Assembly: GCF_001039355.2 (NCBI RefSeq)
Contig: NW_019775791.1
Span: 203,163-267,162 of the forward strand
Source of the DNA: Lingula anatina
Lineage: Eukaryota; Brachiopoda; Lingulata; Lingulida; Lingulidae
Reading direction: 5' to 3'
DNA: 64,000 nt
The translations under genes were made by a program, and so were the position numbers. Below, piece after piece: positions 22,531-35,200 of this stretch. Positions within the stretch are counted from its first letter, which is position 1; the number at the start of each line of letters is the position of its first letter. The notes below the pieces were generated by a model that was not told the DNA's origin, did no database searches, and saw only the letters and a program-made list of their open reading frames with translations.

Positions 22531-23416
22531 TCAGAGATCAACCCGGAAGTATGCCTAAAAGTATTTTTGTATAAGTACTATTGGATATATGTCCTGAGCA
22601 ATTTTAAAATACTCGGGCATATGCATGCGCAGATCTAGGATTTCTGAAAGGTGGGGTCCAGAGGTGTTCAAGGGGGTGGGGGCATACACGGCAGTCGGAT
22701 TAAAACATCAATAAAATAATTAAATATTAGGTTTAAAAAAAGTATACATTACTGAATACTCCAATTGTTTTTATCAAGTCGCGCGTACTCTGAAAAGACC
22801 GATTATAATTATTACTATCTAAAATGCAAGAAGGGATAATATTTAGTACTATTTTTGTGTGGATACAAATGACCCATGAAGTGGTAAATATCGCTAAGTC
22901 GCCTCAGGGTCCTTATTTTTTCACCAATGAAATCGCCTTCCTTCACGATTTAGAGTTGATCCCATGATGTGGTAATTTTTTTTAACAACATTTATTCAAA
23001 AGAGATGGAGGCAAGGTGCTGGAAGCATTATATGCTCTCCACAATGTGGTAATATACTATGAAGTATCTTAACATACGTAGTTATCAGTAACTAAATCCT
23101 ACAAAATATTTTACATTTATTATTTTTTCTTTTGATTAGTAAAAAATGCAGAGATTGTAGACTCATTAAATGTGATAACATATTATTGATTCTGTTTTCA
23201 TTCTTATTGTTCTTTCATTTTGACTTGTGCATCTTGAGTTAAGAGAGATGTATTTAAATTCCTACCACATGCGAATTACATTACACAAAGTGTACAAGGT
23301 TATAAAAATTTATCAACTAGCACAGGAATAATTGAATTGAATCGAAATTTCATACTTTAAAATATCCATCGTTAGCATTTAATTATGTTATTTGGAATCA
23401 TGAAATAAGACAAACA
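22531..23416. other. Intergenic, no gene
   Basis: AT-rich. A fragment at about 22630-22690 (GATCTAGGATTTCTGAAAGG, G-rich) may be the edge of a hAT-like GGATCCAGG repeat. Nothing else is supported. Confidence 0.35.
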
Positions 23417-23420
23417 TTAA

Positions 23421-23749
23421 AGGGATAATAACTCTTCGTTTCGGCCAAAAAATGAATTTTCCTGGAGTAAACAACAATTTTTCCATACTTACCAATGGTT
23501 AGTGAATCCATTTTTACATGCAAAGTTAGTCCCTGTTTTTTTTCTAAAAAGTTTGGTTTTTTGTTAAAATCTCTTGAGAGATTATAACAGAGTATAGCCA
23601 TCAATGGAGGTCACGTGGTCTAAAGACAAGCTCAGATATCAGAATAATAGCTATAACTGCCGTTTTTGTGGAATATATTATATTTCTATGAGTTATTCAC
23701 AATGTTTTTATTGGGAAATATAGATCTCGTACGAAGAGTTATTATCCCT
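23421..23749. mobile_element. TTAA-type MITE, family 1, best copy
   Basis: Perfect inverted ends AGGGATAATAACTCTTCG with TTAA duplicated on both sides (23417-23420 and 23750-23753). It is 329 bp and non-coding. The structure fits a piggyBac-type non-autonomous element. It is a relative of 11139-11480 and of the inverted fragment at 24265-24455. Confidence 0.85.
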
Positions 23750-23869
23750 TTAATTGTGTACCAGCAGATTATTTTTTCTTGAAAACTTAATTTCGTAATT
23801 TAAGCAGCATATTATTCACTGCAAAAAAATAAAATTAAAAAAAAAACAATAATAATAATAAAATTGAGT

Positions 23870-25550
23870 GCAGTTCTTTTACTTCAAAAAGAAAGTGGGG
23901 TGAGTACCAATGAAAATATTACAATGACAAAGATACTTTACGCCTTGAGTTAACTCAACAGAGTTATGAAATATGCATCTGATAACCATCTCAAATTATA
24001 ATGGAAAAAATTGGTCTAAAAAAACTGATACAAACAACTGGTTTCAGTAAATAAATAAAAAAACAGGACTAGAAACAACACCGAAATGTGTAAAACAACG
24101 ACATCAGTAATATCATGAACAAAATGCGTCTTAAAAAGATGACAATACTCAGTAAGACATTCAAAATTCCACAAGAAAAACAAGTAAAAAGACATAGAAA
24201 TGCTATAAATTCTAATTTTACCACCAAAACGTCACTTATTCTGAAATCTGTGCTAACCATCGGACCATATTGACCTTCACAGATGGCTACTCCCGTAATT
24301 ATCTCTTAAGAAATTATTATGAAAAAAGCTTACTTATAAAAACATGGATTAATTTTGAATGTCGTGACGGATTCATTAAACATTGGTTAGTATGGAAAAA
24401 TCGTCGCCCTCCATCGATAATTGTAGCACAGTTATTATCCCTTCAACCTCTTTAACCTGATGAAGTACAATTTTACATATTATCTATGTGAACAAATATC
24501 ACTCGAAGACAGCTGTCTGAATCAATAGGTTATGTACACAGTAGCGATCAAGATTAGAAACGACCCATTAACCTGGTGAAGTATTTGGCAGTGTGTATTC
24601 AACCATTATCACATTATACAAAGACTAATTCATCCATTTACTTTATTGATTAATTTACTTTATTTAAATGAAATTAGTTTTTTAACGCACAATTTTACCT
24701 AAACATTCCTACAACAGGAAATGTTCAGAAATATAGGTTTAATAAATATAATATCATTAAGAAGAGCATTCAGAATGTAAAGAAGGATTTTTATCTTGAT
24801 ATACTCAGGTTTTAGATCACTATGAATGTACCGTCTTTCCAAAATCATATTCTCATGTCTAAATTTACGGAAAAGCTACTTATCTTTTCCAATTCCAGGC
24901 CTTTAAACAATAAAAATCTTTAAATGAAATTACCCGATGTGAGTATTTCTTTCTGAAATCTAAGGTAGATGGATACCGGTGTAAAGGAAGCATGTTCTTT
25001 TAGAACTAAGTCGTTTAATTGGAAATGGTACGGAAACGGGTCGAGCTGGATTCGATAGAAATCAAATTAGGTGAGGAATATCCGGTAAAAATACCTTTAC
25101 CACGTTTTTAAAACTGAAAATCCGCCTCTAAATTACCCAAGGCCTACATGTATATCTGTCATTCCCATTTATAATACACAGCACAATCGAGTTGCATTTC
25201 TCGTTTAAAAATCGGCTCACAGCACCATGGGTCCGTATCCAGTGGTATACTAAGCAAAATCCTTCGGCTAAAATCGTTTGCAAAGTCAGTACCCACGATG
25301 TTCTTTTCTACGTCTCACTTTTCGCTCAAGGTTATATGTTCACGCAGAGATTTTTTACTGAACTTATGCAATGTTCGATATTTCTCGCCATCGAGCGATA
25401 AAGCTGCTAATGAACCACTAGCGCCCTCGACATGGAATTACTTCATGTTTTCCATATGTCACCACTGTTATGTTCCCTGCACACCGTGTCTTATCAGTTG
25501 GTAGTTCCCTTGCCTCTTACATAGATATAGAAGTGAATTTATATATAACT
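23870..25550 (-). pseudogene. Relic D2: internally deleted gene C-like paralogue
   Basis: Three parts follow gene C order on the minus strand. (i) 23870-24680 matches gene C intron 3 (26790-27420), interrupted by an inverted MITE fragment. (ii) 24788-24838 encodes YIHSDLKPEYIK, equivalent to YIHSDLKPEHIK of gene C exon 3. (iii) 25150-25550 matches the GTPase exon (for example EARELPTDKT against KARELPTGKT). The kinase stub runs almost directly into intron 1 sequence near TTATCTTTTCCAATT, so about 2.3 kb including the whole middle exon has been deleted. In-frame stops and loss of the P-loop stretch confirm it is broken. Confidence 0.78.
24265..24455. mobile_element. Inverted, truncated copy of the family-1 MITE
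   Basis: ACATTGGTTAGTATGGAAAA is the complement of the CCATACTTACCAATG block of the family, and CAGTTATTATCCCTTCAA is its terminus. The other end is lost or diverged. It lies within relic D2. Confidence 0.5.
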
Positions 25551-25802
25551 TTAGTGCATTTCTTGTTTTTTAAGTTGTCTACTGAGGAAAAAGAAAGACG
25601 CCTGATTCAATTTATCCATTTGATTTCCCTGATGATCATGAAACCGCCCCAATATAAAATGTTCTTTATCTACATACGCATATAAAAGTAACTGACGCCG
25701 GATACTCACAAGACACTGTTCATCCCACTTATAAATAAATACTGCATCATGTAATTGTTATCATTTATGGCCGTGATTATGCTCAGGCGTACGTATGCTT
25801 AT

Positions 25803-28800
25803 TTATAAGGTATTTAGTAAAATGTCCAATTTTTCCCTTGCGATATGGGCGTTTACGGTTTCTGCATCTCGATAGCGTGTCCAACAATCTTTTAAAAGAT
25901 TCCACAGAGGTTTACTTTTACGATCCAAACACGTGGTATCTGGGGTTATTCCTCGGCAGATCGCAGCTCTCATGTCATCATTGTCTGAACAGTGTTCATA
26001 TTCAATAGGTCTCGCAGCTTTTCCGTGGATGAGAAACCACAGTAACATTCCAAAGGCAAAAATGTCAAAGAAATATTTTTGTAAGGAATGCCATCTCCCG
26101 TGATTCTCGTACTGTTCAGCACAAACGTGAAATGGTGGCCCAAGTCGGGTGGTACCAAGTGGATCCGAAATGCAGTCGATCGATATCTTTCCTCGCTGTC
26201 CAGCAACCTTGCAAAATTTTACAATTACATTGAATAATATCCATGCATATTATTATTCTACATACATGTATGTCAAACCTCCAATAAAGTAACTTAGAAA
26301 TGTATCTTGATTTAAAATTGATATTGGAATAGAATGCGGGCTGACGCTAAATTTCATTCAAGTAATAATAAACATACTGGAGAAATCTGGATTTCAACTT
26401 TTAAATGAATCCTCTTTTTTTCTTGAATCGGTGAAAAGGGGTCTATTATTATACAGAGTCGGATCCAGGATTATTTGAAGGAGGGGGGTCTGCGGATGCT
26501 GTAAGGGCCCCGTTTTTTTTTAGTATTTTAGGGGGTGAACAATGCCATTTGGTACCCTTTTATACTATAAATTGGCTTGTCAAAATTCTAATTACAAGAG
26601 GGGAAAATTACTGTGATTTTTTTTCAAAAAACGAAAGAGGGGGGTCAGGACCCCCCCCCCCCCCCTGCCCCCATCTAAATCCGCCACTGTTTATAGAACA
26701 TTGATATGCAGTGGTCGAAGTCGAAAAGAGCAGTGTTTCATTTCAGATATACGCTATGCTTTATTGCAAAAAAAAAAAAAAAAAAAAAAAAAAGACATAC
26801 CTCGATCGTACTGGGGTGAGGTGAGGTGTGCAAACAATGCAAACATTACAAAAACAACGATAATTTATGCCTGGAGTCAAGTCAACGGATCTATATGAAA
26901 TAAGCATCTGACATAATGATATAATAATATTATCATGGTATAATTTAGTATAAACATAAATGTCATCAATCAAAAATAATGGTAAGTGTGTATACGTAGT
27001 CCTGAGTGTAATGTATCCTTTAAGACCAAACTTATGTTTGAAAGAAAATGGCCGATATGAATTGGAATAAGTAAAAAAATAAAGAAAGGCCTAAAAACTG
27101 CACCTAAATGTGTATAACAGCGATATCAGTAATATCGTGGACAACACATAGTTCTTATAAGCTGAAGGAGTATAATTTTAAATACATTACCTATGTGAAC
27201 AAATATCGCTCGAAGACAGTCGTCTACGTTAATAGGTTTTGTTTACATTACACAGTAACAATCAAGATCAATAGGAGCCCAATAGCAGGTGTAATATTAA
27301 GCAGCTCGTGTTCAACGATAATGAAAAGACTGATTCATCCATTTTTTCCCTTTGTTTTCGTTTAATAATTCATTTCCTTTAAATTATTTAATCTATTTAA
27401 TTTATTTCTGTGTTTTCATATAACATTTTATTTAAAAATTCCTAGAATAGGAAAAGTGCAAATATATATAGGGATAATAAATAATGAAAGTATTGAGAAG
27501 AGCATCCAGAATGCCAAAAAAAAAAAAAAAAAGGATTTTACCTTGATATGCTCAGGTTTTAGATCGCTATGAATGTACCCCACGGAGTGCATGGCTTCCA
27601 TCCCCTGAGCGACATCTCGGGCGATGGCGATCCTTGAATGTAGGCTGGTCAATCTGTCGTCGGCCGCGGCGACCATCTCAAGCAGATCACAGTCAAAGTA
27701 TTCGGTGATGACATCAATGTGATTGGAGCAGGGCATCAACCATCCACGTAATTTCAAGACGTTTTCATTTTCCACTGGGAAATTGTCCCTGGGTAAATAC
27801 GATATTAAACTTTTAAATATAAAGAAAAACAAAAACGATTAATAGGCGGCATGTTATGAGACTTCAAAAGTAAGAATAATTATTGTATCGTTCCTATCGA
27901 CTTTCCACAAGTAAAAATATATGAATCAATCTTGATGTGTGTGTTAGCCAAATCAAAAGTACAAGTGAGTTTGCTTACTTTGCATAAATTAGTTGGATTG
28001 CCTGTTCCTCCACATCATTTTCGTGAACCTTTTTTATTTCTCTCACTTTCGAATGACCCTCACATTGTTTAATGATATGTGTGCATAAACGGCGCCATCC
28101 ATCCTCTAAGTCGCCCTGTTCCTGGTGCGCATTGACCACTCTATCCAATTTACACGATTCCAGTGCAAAATTTACCGACAGCCCACGAGCACTTAAGACA
28201 GACAGGCTGGCATTGTACTTCTCAAACCGTTCTTGGCGACGAGATCGCCACACGCTGTCGCTGAAAATACTTTCAGAAAGACTTGCAGCGAGTTTGTCCC
28301 AGATTATTCCGATCTCTCCCAGCATGTGGCTTCTCAGTTTTTCAGCTAATCGGCTTCTCTCAAGGGTTTCAAGAAGTTTCTCTGCGAATCTTAACTGCCA
28401 CGATTTGGGATCGTCTCGGTCTAACTGCAAAGACTTGCTATAATGATGTAGTTCCGGCTTGCTGATACTGTCCATTATATGACGCACATTTTGATCTATT
28501 CCGCGTTGCAGTCGCTGAAATGTATCGTCTGTCAGAGATACACATATTTCGAACCCTTTACTAACATTACGCTCTGTTTCCAGAGAATAAATTCTTCTGA
28601 TATCTCTTTTTAACCTTTCACTGCTGACCGCATTGAAGTCAAATGTCAGCTCCTCTCGAAATTGAGGATTGAGTCTGTCTATGCGTTTTCTCACCTCATC
28701 TTCAAAGCATTTGCAAGCACGGTCTATGAATATTTCCAGAAAAGTTGAATACTCCTGGGTTAGGTTTGAAAAATCAACGTGAATTTCTGAAGGGTCCAAT

Positions 28801-30849
28801 ACACCTTCAAATGGGTCACTGGAGTCGACAATGGCGCTTAACCTCGACTTACAAGTTGCTATGCCATCACGAACAATTGATTCAAACTTGAGCCTCTTGG
28901 TGAGCAATTCTGTGAACTGCTCGTGCCATCTTCTGGCCATCTTTTTGAGGTCTTCGATGTTTTCGCGAATCGCATCTGCATCCCTTGGCATGTCTCGGCA
29001 TACCTTCCTCAACTCTGTGAAAGACCGATTGTGGCAGTCAAGGATGTTTTGAACTAAAAAAGCGAGAGATTCCAGTTGTCTGTTTTTCAAGTTTCCTTTT
29101 AGAATTGCCCGAAGTTTCTCTAAGTCACGGATGGAGTCATCTTTCACTCCTTTCTTGAGTGCTTCCCTTATCTTTTTGTTAGAAATGGCGAAGAAGTGGT
29201 CTTCTTTGTCTTCAAAAGAAATATAACCGCCATTTAATAAGTCATTTTTCACTGTTTCCATCTTTTGCTCTGGAGAGTGAAAATTGACCATTGCAAAATT
29301 ATCTTCGCTAGCAAGAGCATTCATCCAAGCTGCCTTTGCGTCGATATCGTTGTGTGTACACACATAGCATATTGACACGGATGGTAGTTTTTCTCGTATT
29401 CCTGCTATGTTTTTTTTGTCCTAGAAACATAAAATGTCACTTCTGAAAAAAGGGTTTGAAAAGTATAGGGCGCATTTAGGAGAAATTGATTCGCGGACTA
29501 ACGGGCATTACGCGGTAAGCTTTCAAGAGGGTTAGCCATATTTGATCCGTGGATCTGTTAGTTTGCGGATCATCTTTGGTTGGGGATGCAGCCTAGTTTC
29601 TCTCTCTCTCTTGCGATAAATCTAAGAAGTTTAGATTTTAGTTCTTTATAACTTTATAACTCGCGCTTTAGTTGGGGTACTAAATTTGCCAGAAAAAACA
29701 GCGAAATGCATAACATAGTTCTGCCATGATTAGTAAAATTAGTTAAATTAACAGATTAGTAAAATAATCTGAAACCATACTTAACAATCAATATACACAA
29801 CAAAGAAGGGCATCCTTATGCAGAAAGGTATTCTGTACTTCTTTCCAAAGGATTTCTGTACGTCTTTCCAAAAAAATATTTTTATGTCACAATACACTTA
29901 TCTTTTCCAATTCAAAACTTAAAAACAATAAAACACTTCAAATGAAATTACCCGATGTGGGTATTTCTTACTGAAATTTCAGGTAGATGGATATCGGTCT
30001 AAAGGAAGCATGTTTCGTATATAAGTTGCTTGATTAGAAATGGTACAGATCATGGAATCCAAGTGCAGGAACGGGTCGAGCAGTGATTTGTGAGTGGGAG
30101 AAAAATGACTTTTTTCTTTATGAAAATTAAATTGGGTGTGGAAAATCCCGTATAGAATACCTTTACTATTTTTAAAAAGATATAAATCCGCCTTGAATTA
30201 CCTGAAGCCTGAATCCATCATTCCCATTTATAACATACAGTACAATTGGGTTGCAATGCTCGTTTAACAACCGGGTCACATCGTCATCGATTTGAACAGT
30301 CTCTCCGTATCCAGGTGTGTCCAGTAAGCCAAATCCTTCGGCTAAAAAATCGTTTGTTAAGACAATGCTCACGATGTTTTTTTCTGCTTCACGCTTTTCT
30401 CTCGGTGTTATATGTTCACGCAGAGATTTTTTACTTAGCTTATGAAACTTTCGGTAATTCTCGACATCGATCGATAAAGCTGCTAATGAATCACTAACGC
30501 CTTCGACAGGAATGCCTTCGTATTTTCCATGTTTCACCACTGTTGTTTTGCCCGTACATGGCGTCTTACCAGTTGGTAGTTCCCTTGCCTTCTTACATAG
30601 GTTTAGAAGTGAATTTGCCAGCGAACTTTTCCCGCTATTACATCTACCTAAGATGAGTAACAGCACTGGAAGGTTGATCCTCTCATCAACCTTTTCTATA
30701 TCCTCGCGTAGCTTTTCGTAGGAAACACCGGATTCTTCACTCATTTGCCGAATAATTTCTTTTGTGTCAGTTGTTAGAGCTCGTATTTCGTTTTTTATAA
30801 CATTGAGATTTGTCAACCGACTTCCTTCCTCAAAATTTGCCATCGCCAT
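25803..30849 (-). CDS. DSTYK-like: Gene C: dynamin-type GTPase/pseudokinase fusion, DSTYK-like
   Basis: Minus-strand exons 30849-30202, 29420-27979, 27788-27542 and 26207-25803 give 913 aa. I chose the ATG at 30849 (context AAAATGG); the open frame extends to a GTG at 30924 without an earlier ATG. G1 GRCNSGKS (68-75), G3 DTPG (177-180); G4 is degenerate, THND (238-241), at the start of exon 2. A long charged helical region follows. The kinase-like part has no recognisable glycine loop or VAIK Lys. HRD reads HSD (770-772) in HSDLKPEH, and DFG reads IDC (789-791). DIFAFGMLLWFL and the KDCW segment of the C-lobe are preserved. Donors are gtaatt, gtaagc and gtaaaa. The GTPase domain looks usable; the kinase probably acts as a scaffold or regulator. 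Gene C is read away from GFM2. A hAT-like element sits in intron 3. Confidence 0.85.
26454..26689. mobile_element. hAT-like short inverted-repeat element
   Basis: The ends CAGAGTCGGATCCAG and (complement of right) CAGTGGCGGATTTAG are imperfect inverted repeats. The flanks TTATTATA and TTTATAGA resemble an 8-bp target duplication. The interior carries GGGGTC and long G/C runs and is non-coding. It lies in gene C intron 3. A sibling fragment is at 9074-9320. Confidence 0.6.
26768..26793. repeat. Poly(A) run of about 26 bp
   Basis: Homopolymer on the plus strand (poly-T in gene C orientation) within intron 3 of gene C. Length may vary between assemblies. Confidence 0.9.
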
Positions 30850-32266
30850 TTTGACAAGGTTGCACGTGATGTCTTTTGTGATTTTATTTCTATCGGAAAT
30901 TGCGATAGGTGTTATTGTCTGCACTCTTTAAACCTGATAAGAAAAACGGACTTGCGACAAAGCGAATAAGTTTTAACTTAAAATATTAATTCAAAATCAG
31001 CGAACGTTATTTTCACGAGGTCAATCAACCTGAAGTAGAAGGGTTACTTTTATAATTTTGCTGCATATTTGCAATGATTTGTTTTAACAATTGGATTTTA
31101 ATTGAAGTTAAAGGGGGTGAATCAAAATAAACGCCCGCTTCAAGTGTGTTTTTTTCTTACACAGTAAAATGAGAATTCACATCTAAATATCAGGATCACT
31201 TTTAAGTATTAAAATACTGTAAATCTGTATTGAACCAAGATTTCTAGAAAATGCAGATGAAGCTCTAAAACGCATCACTCTGGGTGTGTGGAATGCATTC
31301 GCGTTGAGTGTCAAAGAGATGTTACCACAGTCACCGATTTAAACTTTTTTATGTGCCAGAGACAAAAAAGTTTGGTACCCTCCAATTTGAATTGACTGAA
31401 AACAAAATCATCCAGAGGGAAACTGGCACAGCCTGGAAGATCATAATACAAGATAGTACAAAACACTTGATTCATTTTTCTACAATGTTTTTCTATAATC
31501 TTTCAGTGAATAGTCTACCACAGTTTACATAAAAATCAAAGCGGCCATGAGATATAAGTAAAATGCCAGGTACATGTAACTCTAAAACACTGGAAGTTTG
31601 GGTCTGGTATTTATTCTTCCCATCCGATACGTGATTAACAAAGGTAAGTGCCCTAATTTAAAGAAATAAGAAGAAGAAAATCTGCATAAATGTAATGAAA
31701 AATTAATTGATGTGCCGTTATATATTTACTTTGAGAGACTTCAGAATTTACTTCGATATATATGCACATTGTGCGTGGTGTCTACTGACATTGTGTACGA
31801 TATCCGCATCATTTTTTCATGGACATGCCCAGAGAATGTATTATATTTAATTTTTATGCCATGTTTGCCCTCAAATCACAGAATTTGAGGTCGGCTTCAT
31901 TACTTATAAAGCAATATAAATGACTATGTGTTGGAGAACCAGATTTTCTTTTGGGCGCATTTTTCCAAACTTAGTTTATCTTAATATGTGTGTTTTCAAT
32001 CTGATTTATTTATTTTGTGTACTCCACAAGAGTGGATAAAAAAGCCGAGTGCTTTGTTCTTTAGTATGTTTTATCTTTATTTCGATTTAAGGAAATTTTA
32101 CGTTACATTATTTTGACGCAAATGTTTGTGCTGCTTATCTTGGCTAATTCGTACCAATCTTATCGGTGCTTATTTCTTGTCGTTTTTTGAGCAGCCGCAA
32201 GCATGTGAAAAACTTGTTACAAAAATTGGATAGTGGGTAGAGGTAAAACAAAAACATATTCAAACA
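30850..32266. other. Divergent intergenic region between gene C and GFM2
   Basis: About 1.4 kb between the start codons of gene C (minus) and GFM2 (plus). Both promoters and 5' untranslated regions should lie here. AT-rich, with no clear TATA box placement and no other coding frame. Confidence 0.5.
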
Positions 32267-35200
32267 ATGAGGGGAATTTCTGCCTATCGTCTGTTAAACG
32301 TCAGTTTCCACAGATTGCAAAGTAGACCATTCTCTTCTCGAGCAACTACCAGAGCTTCCCGTGGTCATGGCCGGTCACACGAGCAGGCTCTCATGGACGT
32401 CGCCAAGGTCAGGAACATCGGAATCATGGCGCACATCGATGCAGGGAAAACGACAACCACGGAAAGAATGTTATTTTTCTCCGGGTTAACTCGCCATATA
32501 GGTACATAACAAGCTGACAGGTTATCTACTTATCTGAGTTAGAACCGTACTTGGTACATGTATTTGATGTTTGATGATATGTTTCAATTAAACTGTTGTA
32601 GAGGTGGCAAACATTGATATTGTCGTGAAGGGGCAACAAATACTGGTTAAGGACGTATTACAGTTGCTTTAGAATTAATAAAAAATGGGGCAGTTCTAGT
32701 TTTCAGCGCCTCCCTCCCCCCCCCAAAAAAAAAAAAAAATCAATAAAATAAAATAAAACAATTTATATGAATAGAAGATTAAACATAAACCTAGGGAAAT
32801 GAGGGTTTTGATAAATATTATAACTGAACACCTGTCAGGTGTGCTAGCTGGTACAAATTACCCTAACTGAAACCCCGATACATAAATTGAAGTACTAGAT
32901 AATGCTCCAAAATTATAACAGACAAATGCTTTATTTGGCACCTTTTTGCAGCTGTTTATTATTGATATTGCAGGTAATGTTGACAGAGGTGATACAGTGA
33001 CTGACTATATGGACCAGGAGAGAGACCGAGGTATTACCATAACCTCTGCAGCAGTAACATTTTATTGGAATGATCACAAAGTGAATCTAATAGATACACC
33101 AGGTAAGGAGAAAAGAACATAAATGACATCTATGATAGCCTAATCAAGACTGTCAGCACTGCTTAATAGGTGAATATGAGTGAGGGTGAAACTCTATGCA
33201 CGAAGAATAATGTCATAGAAAGCAATACAAAAGTAACACCCTAAACATGGTGAATTCCTACTGTTCTGCAATAGACTGAAATCCAACAGAGATGACAACC
33301 AGAAGAATATACATGCATCTTTTCTGTCAGTTTCTGTGAGTTGCCACTCCATGCTCTGTATTCTGCCATTATTTCTAACTCCACTCTCTTCAAAATCCTG
33401 AAAAATCTCACTTGATTTTATAGCAAGTCTGACAATTTTTGGCTATCTCGATTGATTCTCACTGAAAACATTTTACCCACCCATTATTGTCATATAAGTT
33501 GCCTGGAACTATCAGTCATAAGCATGGCAGATCATACTGTGGCACCACATGGTTTTCTTCACAATATTTCATGAGGAAGGAATTTTATTTATACATTATT
33601 ACTTTTATTTCTACATCATTACAACAAACATAACAAAGAACAGTGGCCAGTCATAGGCACGGATGAGTTTATCCAAGCTGAAGTAATTCTAAGCCAGATA
33701 TGACATGGGTGCTTTTGGTTTTTAAAAATAGAAATAAGATGAAAACTGCACACACTGCATAGAAGTCGACTGATGCCAATCAGAAATTCATAACATGAAT
33801 TGTTCATAAAATTTGATGGATTTTATTTTATCATTTAATGTGGATTGGTCTTTATGTAATTTGTTTGCAAAATTTGTTTGCTTGACTTTAAAAAATAAAG
33901 AAATTTATTAACATACCACCGGTCCTATATTTTCAAATGAAAACTCTGCTGATAGAGATTGAACTTAAGTATGCTTTAATACCTGGTAAATGTATGAAGT
34001 GATGTGTTTATAATGCTATATATCCGTTATTTCTCATATTCGTATTTGTGTAATTTCTTTCTTTTAGGACACATAGATTTTACAGTAGAAGTTGAAAGAT
34101 CTCTGCGAGTGCTGGATGGTGGTATTGTAGTATTGGACGGATCAAGAGGCAAGTCTTTACAGTAAATTTCAACAACTAATTAATTGTAATTAACTGTAAT
34201 TAATAATAACTAATTGTCGTTGCATTACCATATTTCTCAAATATTAATGGAAGTGGTCTCTGGTAGTTGAGGATTCACAGTGTATCCATTTTCAGATTAA
34301 TGATATTTTAAAAAGCAAAAAAAAATGTTTCAGTATTAATGCATTTGTATATTGTAATTTGTATGTTGTATATTGTATTGAATAGCATTTGAAAATTGCA
34401 GCCTAAAACAAAATTCAGTGGTGTGCTCTTCTTGCTTTACTACCGTAACTATAACTTAATTTGTTTGTTATACATCTACATGTATAACTAGAAAAGCACT
34501 CTGAGAGCACAGACCTCCGCTGAGGCAGCAATTTTTTATTATTATTGATTATTGATTGATTATTGATCCGATCACCTCTAAAAACTAATCTTCTCTTCCT
34601 TGGCCCACTTCTGACAGTTCCTGAAAATTTCATCAAAATCGGTCCATAACTTTTTGACTTATGTTGATGACAGACAGACAAACAAACAAACAGACAAACA
34701 GGGGTGAAAACATAACCTCCTTGGCGGAGGTAATAAATAAGTTGTTGTTTCAAGTATTCCAAGTTAACTTCAAATATAAATCTTTTTACTATTTGTAGGG
34801 GTAGAAGCACAGACAGTGACGGTGTGGAGACAGGCTCATAGATATGGCGTGCCTCGTATTGCTTACATCAACAAACTGGATAAAGCCAATGCAGATTTTG
34901 AAGATTCATTGAACTCTATTCAGAAAAAGCTCCACATTTTACCACTACCATTACAAATTCCTGTGTTCTCAGAAGATAAGATTTGTGGCGTGGTGGACCT
35001 GATAACCATGGAAAAAGTGGTTTGGGACAGAAAAGATGAAGCCAGCGCAGGTCCACAAAGAGCACCTGTTACAAAAGCTGATGATGACTTGTGGGAGAGG
35101 AGCGAGGAAGCAAGACTCAATTTGATTGGTGAGCTGGCTGACATCGATGAAGAGATTGCTTCTCTTGTTTTGGGTGACATCAAAGTACAGGATATACCTC

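Noticed and set aside
25192-25685. Overlapping plus-strand frames of 68-71 codons
   Set aside because: They are antisense shadows of the degenerate GTPase exon of relic D2.
27428-27832. Extension of gene C exon 3 beyond its splice sites
   Set aside because: The flanking Phe/Leu-rich residues are translated intron; the exon is limited to 27788-27542 by splice sites and frame.
28072-29052. Plus-strand frames within 28072-29052
   Set aside because: Antisense to the large coding exon of gene C, which has clear homology and splice sites.
30850-30924. Extra 25 codons at the N-terminus of gene C
   Set aside because: The frame opens with GTG and has no ATG before 30849. The ATG there has a good context and gives an N-terminus like gene B.
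34415-34810. 131-codon minus-strand frame with a CLFVCLSVC run
   Set aside because: It overlaps a dispersed SINE/MITE-like repeat in GFM2 intron 3. The Cys/Val run comes from its ACAGACAAACA tail read in reverse.
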